Assembly (NCBI GenBank): GCA_015179025.1
Contig: WHUX01000035.1
Coordinates: 124,001-188,000, forward strand
DNA from: Terfezia claveryi
Taxonomy: Eukaryota > Ascomycota > Pezizomycetes > Pezizales > Pezizaceae
Reading direction: 5' to 3'
Length of the DNA stretch: 64,000 nucleotides
This document shows positions 55,602 to 64,000 of the stretch, one piece after another (the first letter of the stretch is position 1; the number at the start of each line of letters is the position of its first letter). A program made the position numbers and the translations under genes. Under the pieces are notes generated by a model that saw only the letters and a list, made by a program, of their open reading frames with translations, was not told the DNA's origin and ran no database searches.

Positions 55602-57655
55602 TATACTGTTCCGGCTCGTCACATGAAGGCCCTTGGGGACCGGTGTTCTTCTCATTCTTTCACTCATTTCATATTTTCCTTATCTCATCTCATCTCATCC
55701 AATGTGTACGGTGTTTCTATGTGTGGAAAAATGGTTCTGGTCTTGTTAGATCTCCCTAACTACTTGGTAATAAATGAAGGCTTTTTTCCGCCGACTTTCC
55801 ACTTCACTCAACCACCTATGAATATGTAATTCAGGCTATTGCAGAAAAAGTACAAGTAGCTATACTATAAAGACAATCTTTGGAGGAATGTAGATTAGTA
55901 CAAACACGCCGATTCGGACACATCGACAGGGGCCTGTCACCTTTCCTACAGAGGAAAGGTAACGGCAGGGGTTTGGCTTGCTACTTTTGAATACAGACAA
56001 GAGGCTCGTCATGACGAGTTATTATTATCTCGCCATCACCCAACTAACCAACGCAACTACGAGAGTACCATATCAAGTACCTATCAACACGAACCCCACA
56101 TCAACACAAATACCATAGCAGCGCGAATCCCAAGTAATAAAAATATGTCCCATTCGCGAATCAGTAAAATTGTTGAATTACTCTCTCGCTAGCCGAGATA
56201 GGACAGTTTGAATCTGCGGAAACCAGGTAGGATCAAGGATCCAAAGAGCGTCTCAATTAGGAAAGCAGGATATAAGGAGCTGGATATGTCGTAGGAAAAA
56301 TGGATTTTCTGTAGAGCACTGGACCATAGCAATAAGTCTATAGCGATATCTAGATATCTCCTCTTCTGAATATACACGATCAATTATCTCACGATTCCTT
56401 CGCTGCATAACTCGTAATCTACAAATTTCCTGGCAGGACAGAACAAAAATACACTATCAATACAAGTGCCATAGCCAGTAGCCATGCTCCCGAAATTGTT
56501 TGACGGGACCTGATATTATTGATTCGGATTACAGGAGGACCCAGAGCTGCTGCAGGATTGTGGAGCAGATACATCATGAAAGTGCTTCCTGGATTGTTTA
56601 TAGAAGGAGTTCTAGTGTATAGGCATAACTTTCGAAATATCCGTAAAGCTGGTACATCACTTGAAGTGTTTATAAACGAACATGAATGTAACATAGAAAA
56701 ACCGATGAACAAGCGGATATCCCAAACCCGTCCTAAAGCATGTGAAAAGCAATTAAATCCAAACAAGCTTCGCATCGAAACATGATGATACTTGCAGAAT
56801 GTGGTGTTGGGATGTATAAATTAGGCGGGATTGAGCTCGAAAGGGGCAACAGTGCCAATTTCCTTGTACTTCACTTGTGGCTCCAGAAAGTGAATGATGA
56901 TGTGCAATGAGTAGTAATAGATCAGTTCAAGTTATCCGGGGTATACGATCATGCGGAAGAAACCTTTGGGTGGATGCTGGATTCAGGAAGCTTGCAACTT
57001 GAAGATAATAATATTACTCGTCATGACGAGCCCCTTTTGTGTACCCAAAAAGAGCAAGGCAACTATATTTCAGGGTAACACACAGCATATCTATGAGGCT
57101 CCGAGTTGGGTCTGCCATTGGGAGTGCGTACTCTAAATTGCTATCAAATCTGAGGCGGGATTGTAATAGCAAGCTTGACCAGAGGGATATTATATTCCGC
57201 CGGTGGAGCCGGTGCCTGAGTAGGTGGGTAGGTTGTTGCCGGAGCACATTCATGGGGCGCATATGTATTTGGAGGAAAAATGCCAGGCCTGGATGTTGTA
57301 TTGCCGGCCCCCGACATCTATAGGACAAGACACTTGGAATAAGTTGATTTGGGGGCGAGGCCATGGAAATGAAGGAACCTACATAGTTGCTTATTATTAT
57401 ATCTCCAGCTGATACAATTTTGTGACACTTTGCGGTTTATGACGCGTCATAACTGAACGTCACATGTGGGGATCTTTGCCACTTGTCGGTGGGGCGCAAA
57501 AACGTTCCCGCTAAATATCAGAGTGATTCATTGGCAGCTGCAGCAACGTGGAACCTGCAAATCACCTACACAGCGCCCAGGATAGGCTCCAGGACAGTGA
57601 AGAGGCACGAAACGGTTGTACAGTCTCTGTGTTTTGTCGCCTTCCAAAGCTGAAG
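55602..57655. other. Intergenic region with inverted palindromes
   Basis: The palindrome CTCGTCATGACGAG occurs at 56005-56018 and 57017-57030, and flanking bases are inverted copies (56001-56030 against 57003-57034). This could be the ends of an element of about 1 kb. A minus ORF 56419-56775 (118 aa, two hydrophobic stretches) and another at 56189-56383 lie inside it; I do not recognise them. Confidence 0.5.
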
Positions 57656-60474
57656 ATGTCTCGGCCGCCGGCGAGTGCCCCCCCACCCCTTTCTCAGGTC
57701 AATTGATCATGGTTCTAATATCCACATAGTATGCCCCCCTCTGTGCATCATGCCGCAGCTTCATCCTCAGTCGCCTCCCCCAATCACAACAATCCGTCTC
57801 ACGAGCAGCTTCAACTCTCCGGTTCCGCCGCTTCTCCACCACTCACCCCACCCGCGCATACCTCAATGAGTCCCCCTCAACTACCACCACCGACAGCTCC
57901 CATACCCAAGAAACAAACACTGTACTCCGCGAAGCTCTCTACGAATACATGCGGCTTCAGAACCAATCCACGGGAGACCCCTTCATCCCCGGGGGCACCC
58001 CGGGGCCCCTCGGAAAACGAAATCGAGCACTTGGTCAGCCCCCAAAGACAGCACAGATTTTTGTCAATGATGACCCGACTCGTGAGTTCGTCGTGACGAA
58101 ATTGGTGCCGCTGACGGACGCCCTCCAAAAAGGCGATCTCTCGACCGCGTGGACTGAGTACCAAAAGCTAGCAAAAGACCCGGCATTCAATAGCCCAGTC
58201 AATCCGATTATATTAAATCTTTTCCGGGGAGGGATAAATACTGATCTATTCGATCTCGTGATGGAGAACCAAGGGGAAGATCCGGACATCCCAGTGCCAA
58301 TTAAGCTCGCAAATGATTGGGCTGAGATGGGTGTAGCTAGTCCCACTATGTACTCTCGGATTCTTGTCGATGCTCTTCAAAAGGGGGAAATATCTCTTAT
58401 CGAACTGATTCTGAAAAATGCTTGCAAAATGAGCCCGCCGTATCAGCTTGAGCTGGCATATCTCCGAGGGCAAGTCATGGATGTTTATGAAGACAGTCAG
58501 ATGGGCGCAGACGCAGCCACCATTGAGAAATCGCAGATTGAATTATGGTGTTTGATTTACGCAGCATATAATTATGTCCGGTCACTGTCGATCCCAGAGA
58601 TGACTAGTGGAGCTGTTCCTACTGCGGAGGAGTGGCCTAAACAAGGGACCTTTTTCCATGAGCTACATAATACGCTTCCGCAGGTGAAGAACCTGCCGAC
58701 AGACGTGATGTTGAGGGACGTGCTGTCTTCGTATGGGTTCAATGTAGGTTTTATTGATAAAGTTGTACTTTCCGCGGCAAGCGTTGAAACTGCGAACTTC
58801 TTTACACAGTTGAGAGCGTTAAGGGAGGATATCAAATTCGCTGTTTCTAGGCGTGACTATCCTCAACTGAAATCTCTGTACGAAGATGGTCTACGCATGC
58901 GACTCCCATTCAAGGGCCACTACTACAACCTCTTCATCCTTGCTTTCGCAGGGCTGAACCACATCGAAGCGGCCACGGCAGTCTGGAACGACATGCTCGG
59001 CGCCGGCCACCATCCTACGGCACACAGCTGGAACGCACTCCTCATGGGCTGCGGCCGGGCAAGGGATACTAAATTCCTACTTCTGCTCTGGAAGAAGATG
59101 CTTGACACGGGCGTAGTCCCGGATACATTCCTTTGGACGACTCGCACGCACGCGCTCTTTAGCGCAGGGAATGTCCGCGAGGGAGTTGAGAGTCTCCGGG
59201 AAATGGCTAAAACGGACAATACGCGGCCGAACCTCAACACAATTAACGCCGCTCTGGCGGGGTTGATGAGGAATGCGTATTCGAAAGAGGCGAGGAGTAT
59301 TCTAGAGTATGCAGTCAAGGCATTGGGGATTAAGCCGGATTTGGTCACTTATAATACTCTCCTGAAGGGGTATATGGGCATAGGGGATATTCAAGAGGCG
59401 TTGAGGATCCTAGGAACGATGGAGGAGAATGAAATTAGGCCAGATGTAGTCACTTGCACAATCATACTTAACGGGCTCTATAAGCATTCTTTGCAAACTA
59501 TAACTCCCACCGCCGCAAACCCGGCAATGGTGGCGGCGGGGACGACGAGCCTGGGAGGGATGGAAAGTGAAAATGCACCTCAGGTGAATGCGAACCAGAC
59601 CACGCTGTTTTCGATATGTTCCCACCTATTGCAGCAAATGCGCCAAAGCGGGATTACAGCAAACGTCAACTTTTACACCACCGTAATCGACGGACTCCTC
59701 CACCCTAGCTCGGGAAATATCCTCGCAGCAAGGGATATCCTTCGGATAATGCAGAGCCGGGGGGTTGAAGGCACGGCAGCGACGTACACAGTTTTTGTTA
59801 GATACTACGCCTCCGTGGGGGATATCGATGGAATTGAGTCTTGCTGGAGGGAGATGGCTGGGCGGAGGGTGTATCCGGACTGGATTGTTCTCGAGGAAAC
59901 AGTCAAGGGGTACGCGAGGATGAGGCCCCCTGCAGGGCTGGGTGAGGTGAAGGGGATAATGAACCCGAGGCAGGCGAGGGAGAGAGAATGGGAATTGAGA
60001 AATTGGAGGGAGGGTGTGTGTAACAGGATATTGTGGTGGGTGGGAAATGTGGATGCGTTAAACAACGGTGTGCCGTTGCAGGATGTATTGAGGCAAGAGG
60101 AGGGCATGTGGGGGAGGGGCGGTCCACCACAACAACAATTTCAGCAGGAGAGATTTTCACTGAAAATCAACCAAAATATCCCCGAAAATAATGATACGCA
60201 TGACCCCATGGCAGCATCAGATATCCTACCCCAAGCAAACGCTCTCTTTCGCCTAACTATGAAGACGTACAAAGAAGTTCTTGGCCGTTTCCTTTCCGAG
60301 GAGAGGTATGATGCTGTGGAACATGTCCTGATGCTGTTAGAGCAGAAGTGTGTGCGCGAAGGCGTGATGATGAGTGGGGGGGAGAATTGGAAACAGTTGG
60401 ATGCCGTGTTGAAGGTGGCGGGGGCGAGAGGGGTTAGGGTGCCGGAGAAGTTGGTGGAGAGGCTTTTTGCTTAG
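57656..60474 (+). CDS. Mitochondrial pentatricopeptide-repeat (PPR) protein
   Basis: The main frame is open from 57730 to 60474; the first in-frame ATG is 57949 (841 aa). The open frame before it encodes S-F-I-L-S-R-L-P-Q then T-L-R-F-R-R-F-S-T-T-H, a convincing mitochondrial presequence. So the true start is probably upstream, most simply 57656 joined through a 32-nt GT-AG gap (57698-57729) with matching phase, giving 928 aa. PPR helices: N-T-I-N-A-A-L-A-G-L-M, then P-D-L-V-T-Y-N-T-L-L-K-G-Y, P-D-V-V-T-C-T-I-I-L-N-G-L, V-N-F-Y-T-T-V-I-D-G-L and further 35-residue-like units across residues 350-700. Such proteins bind mitochondrial RNA or assist respiratory complex assembly (CIA84-like is one possibility). 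The exact orthologue is unknown. Codon use is uniform and the frame is undamaged. Confidence 0.88.
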
Positions 60475-62500
60475 AAGAAGAAGCGGCTGGGAGGGGGGAT
60501 ATGGAGATGTGTTGGAGATGTAGATTGTATAGTAGCTGTAGTAGGAAGGAGTTGGAGGGAAGGTGATGATGTGGTAGATATAGATATATCATATTGTAGA
60601 GGCGAAGGAATGAACGAAAACTCGACTCTTTAAGCCCTTGGGTCAGATTCTTCGTGCATGACGTGACCCTTGATGTAAACAAGTACTATGCCGGACACGG
60701 CAGTGACTACCATACTAAGTTTAGCGCTCTTTGCTGATGAGCTGCAGCAAAAGTCAGAAAAAATACAGGTTGGTGTTGTGGCTTTCAAAGTGAGCTGCAA
60801 ACTACAGATTAATCCCCCAGAATTTCTAAAGCAATTCTGAGCTCCCGCGCATCGCATTGCTGCTAGACATAAAGGCTAAGTGTTGCAATGGCTTCTAGGA
60901 CCTCATGCGGTATCACCTCAGAATCGTCATCCTCATCTTCTGCTCCACCCTCAGGTGGCCCGATAGGGGATCCAAGGTTATCTTCTTTTGCAAACCCCCC
61001 CCAAATCTCCACCTCTTCGTGTGGACCAACATATTCCATATTCCAGAGCTTCTGCAGATGGGAGATATCAGGCCGAATGCGTGATATATATCCCTTGTAG
61101 ATCCTGATGGCAAATGGATGTAACCAAGCGATCCAGATATTTTACCAGATGCTGCTAGCCATGATGACTCATCTTGTATTCCCTCCCTATTCATGAAGAC
61201 ACGTCTTTTTATCTAGATTCATAGTGAGAAGCCATAACCCTGCCCATTGTTCCTCTCATCCTATCCCTCCCTTTTATCACTCTATAGCACATCCCTACAA
61301 GAGGGATAGGAAGACAGATAAAAGGGATCTCTTATTTTTGCTACAAAATAAGAGAGGATTATGACTCTATTTAAAGGTAGACTCAATCCAGGCTTCTCCT
61401 GTTTATTATTTAGCCTAGATTGAAGTCCTACCGTTAAAACTTCCAACCATTTTAAATTTTAATTTAATTTAATTCAAAAAGAATTTGTATCCTACAAATT
61501 TCTTATAAAGCAAGTTTTAATTTGTAAATTGTAAAATAAGTTTTTATTCTCATCTCCCTCTCTTTTGTTTATTTACCTTTGGAGGGGGTTTTTTGTTGAG
61601 GTTCCCTCCCTACCTTATCGAACGGTAGCTTTCATCGTCCAACGCTAAAGATATTGTGCGACGTTGAGAGACTTTCTAATAATCAATGTCGTCGGTGTTC
61701 AATTACGATACAGCCTATTCAGGTAGGCGTCGTCCAACGAGGCGCCGTTCAGAGCTCTGATGGATAGCCTAAACCTGATCGTGTAGATCACGAGACAAGA
61801 ATGGGTGTATGTACTGATTTCACTGGCAGTAAGTGACACCACACTGCTCCTTACGGGGAAAAATGCAGCTGGGATATTTTATATCAAACGCAAGGGAATA
61901 CTCTGCACCCCAACAGCCTGCACCAACCTTCTCTCTTCTCTTTTTCTTTTTCCTTGTTCCTACTACCCACCCCCCCTTCTCCACCCTCCCTATGGATTTT
62001 GTTTCTTTTTATTATATAAAAAGGAGGGAGGGGGAGAAAGATTACATTGATTTCGATTAGAATAAAAAATATGTTTGAGATGCTGGGGAGTGGGAAGGGC
62101 TCAATGCTATTCGAGGGAAGAAGGGGGATAGTGACGCGCTGAGAATTGTGAATTGCTCGAAAAGAGAATATGTCGGGCTTGGCACCCAGTCGTGTTGGTT
62201 CTATATAATGGTCTCGTCTCGTCTTGTCACAACAGCAATCATCGAGCTTTGTTCATAGAAGACACACTGTGCAAATTGTCCTCACCAGGAGTAGTGAGTT
62301 GAGCTTTACTCTGCGTGTGTCCTTTTTCATAGAGCATCAGTGGCGGTTCTAGAAAGACACGATACTCTATTCCTCTCGGTAGGCTGGAAGATCGCTGCGG
62401 TGATTTCTGGGAGTGGCTGCTGCAGTAGCACTCTCTCCTTCAGATCCTTATATCTCTGTTTTTCTTTTCTCTTTCTTCAGATCTTTCTCTTAGCATATTC
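60475..62500. other. Intergenic region without firm gene
   Basis: On the minus strand about 61130-60868 a frame without ATG is open and ends in an acidic tail (E-D-E-D-D-D-S-E); it may be the last exon of an unrecognised gene or a relic. The rest, including T- and C-rich tracts near 61930-62000, shows nothing definite. Confidence 0.4.
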
Positions 62501-62502
62501 CT

Positions 62503-62949
62503 ATGTTTTCGTCTTTACCTATGATGTCGTTCAGTGGGGAGAAGAACACAGTCAGTGTGGAGGATTTTCTAGAGCTACTGGAGATTTTATTTGAAGGCCT
62601 TGATACTTAGACTAGTGATACAGCCTGGCGTGAACGGGCCAAAGTGCTGGTATTGCAGAGCAATTTGGAAGGCAAGGCAAAACAATTCATAGTTAACTTG
62701 AGGCCGGATAAAAAGACCACCTATGATGCTGCTGCCAGAGCTTTAAGGCAACGATTTTCTACACAATTCAACAAGGTCTATTGGTTTCCGGAGGTTGTTG
62801 ATGCCTATGAGAAGCTTAGGGCCCAGGTACTACAAACTCAACTACCAAACCAAAACCAATCCCGATTCGGAGAGCGAGCTCAGACTCAAAGTGCTAGGGA
62901 TCAGACTCCTTACACCCAAAACTCGGTCACCTATATTGATGTCCGATGA
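62503..62949 (+). pseudogene. Retroelement gag-like relic
   Basis: From the ATG at 62503 the frame reads V-E-D-F-L-E-L-L-E-I-L-F-E-G-L-D-T, then one TAG (near 62608), then T-A-W-R-E-R-A-K-V-L-V-L-Q-S-N-L-E-G-K-A-K and A-R-A-L-R-Q-R-F to 62949. The E-G-x-A ... L-x-x-R-F pattern is that of the gag core of Ty3/gypsy elements. A single stop breaks it. The following repeat region is probably its C-terminal part. Confidence 0.65.
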
Positions 62950-63460
62950 AGACTTGGGATTAGTCCCAGAAGCCAATCCAGTGGGATTGATCACTACCAC
63001 AGTCTCAGAAACCCCTCCGGCGGGAATGGTCAACATTGCAGATGAGTTGGTGGAGTCAGTGGAGAAAGACTTAATAATACATGTTGTGCATTTGCCTGAT
63101 GAAAACTTGGGACTAGTCCCAGAAACTGATCCAGCAGGAACAATCACTATCGCAGATGAGCTAGTGGTGGATGAAACCAATCCGAAGGCAGCTATCTCTA
63201 TGAAGACTTAGGTCTAGTTTCAACAACCAATCCGGTGGAAACAATCACTATTTCAGATGAGTTGGTGGTGGATGAAAAGTAATCCGAAGGCAGCCATCTT
63301 CAGCAAGTTTAAAGTATTATTGATCAGATATCTCACACCCAAACTATCATGGTAGCCTATATTGAGCATCTATCTGGTGAAGACTCAGGACTGGTTTTAA
63401 TGACCAATCCGATGGGAATGATCACTATTGTACCTGAGTTAGCAGAGTCAGTGAAAAAAG
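62945..63460 (+). repeat. Degenerate tandem repeats after the gag relic
   Basis: Four diverged units, each with a GATGAAGACTTGGGACTAGT-like start encoding D-E-x-L-G-L-V-P-E, then N-P-x-G-x-I-T-I and A-D-E-L. Spacing is about 95-170 bp. Frame changes occur between units 3 and 4. The remainder to 64000 shows no recognised gene. Confidence 0.65.
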
Positions 63461-64000
63461 AGGTAGATCCAGAGGATTGGAAACAAGTGTCCACCTTTGT
63501 TGAAGATAAAAGAATGGAAGTAACTGGACATACTCATACCAAATCCCCAACTGATCACAAACCGAAATGTCATGTCAAGATATTGGAGTGGGATCTGGAG
63601 AAGTCATTGAGGCAAATACTGAACATGGGATTAATCACAGGTCAGCTTGCTGTCTATGGGGATATCTATGATCCAGGTGAGGGTAGTATTTACAGTATAG
63701 AATGGATGCGTCATTGTCGAAGGGGATAAAGGTGAAGGAGGTTATAAAATGCTTATGGGGTGAAGAAATGGTCGTTTATTTGAATTTACATTTTGTCTCG
63801 CTGCGCTTTGATTTTTCGTCGCTTTTCCTCGGGGTGTGAATTCCTTTTTCTTTCTGCTAGATAGATAGGGTGTCGATATCTTTTTCTCTGAGTCTTGTAG
63901 CTTTGTTCTGAAAGTGGATGGGTAGTTTGATATTATGCGTTGGTTTATTTTTCCTCTTTTGTTACCTGCACTGGAGCCTTGGAAACATGTCGAGGAAAAA

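Noticed and set aside
60888..61100. Ser/Pro-rich plus ORF
   Set aside because: It is the antisense of a more protein-like acidic frame on the minus strand and is low-complexity.

Overview
The window is nuclear DNA of a filamentous ascomycete. Its genes have short (about 45-75 nt) GT-AG introns with CTRAY-like branch sites. It carries fungal-type genes (secreted tyrosinase, OMA1, eIF5, MDR-type ABC transporter, mitochondrial PPR protein). Only about ten host genes lie in 64 kb of transposon debris. That density, with Ty3/gypsy, pogo/Fot1, Tc1/mariner and MITE relics, would suit a repeat-rich Pezizomycetes genome such as a truffle or morel relative. The lineage is inference, not shown by the sequence.

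Layout. 0.3-6.4 kb: tyrosinase (-), OMA1 (+) and eIF5 (-). 6.5-12 kb: a mariner relic, a long stretch without recognisable genes, and a gypsy integrase relic ending in an LTR-like repeat. 12.1-15.2 kb: a DJ-1/PfpI-like gene and a coiled-coil gene (possibly augmin HAUS4), both +. 15.2-21.5 kb: repeats, a broken coiled-coil gene and a broken pogo transposase. 21.6-23.5 kb: a ferric-reductase gene (-) with one in-frame stop. 24.2-24.8 kb: a hypothetical gene. 26-44.6 kb: nested transposons, including an apparently intact pogo/Fot1 element with 45-bp perfect inverted repeats, one PD-(D/E)XK-like ORF, a decayed trypsin-like protease gene, LTRs and MITEs. 45-50 kb: pogo/Tigger-derived MITEs. 50.8-55.6 kb: an eleven-exon full-size ABC transporter. 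57.7-60.5 kb: a PPR protein. 62.5-63.7 kb: a retroelement gag-like relic with a tandem-repeat tail.

The most unusual signal is a family of tiny insertions. A core that always begins TAGTCTGG and extends at most to TAGTCTGGTTGGCAC (8-15 bp) is scattered through the window. In nine cases it sits between perfect 9-bp direct repeats; a tenth has an 8-bp repeat and four more copies lack one. One pair is nested, one copy can be compared with uninterrupted paralogous repeats, and one puts a stop codon into a retroelement gag frame. They look like real insertion events with 9-bp target duplications, but the inserted DNA is far too small to be any transposon class known to me. They may be excision footprints, end fragments of a Mutator-like element, or a new class of micro-insertion.

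The genes do not form a pathway cluster. Several broken genes differ from intact reading by single bases, so either gene decay or residual sequence error must be considered.
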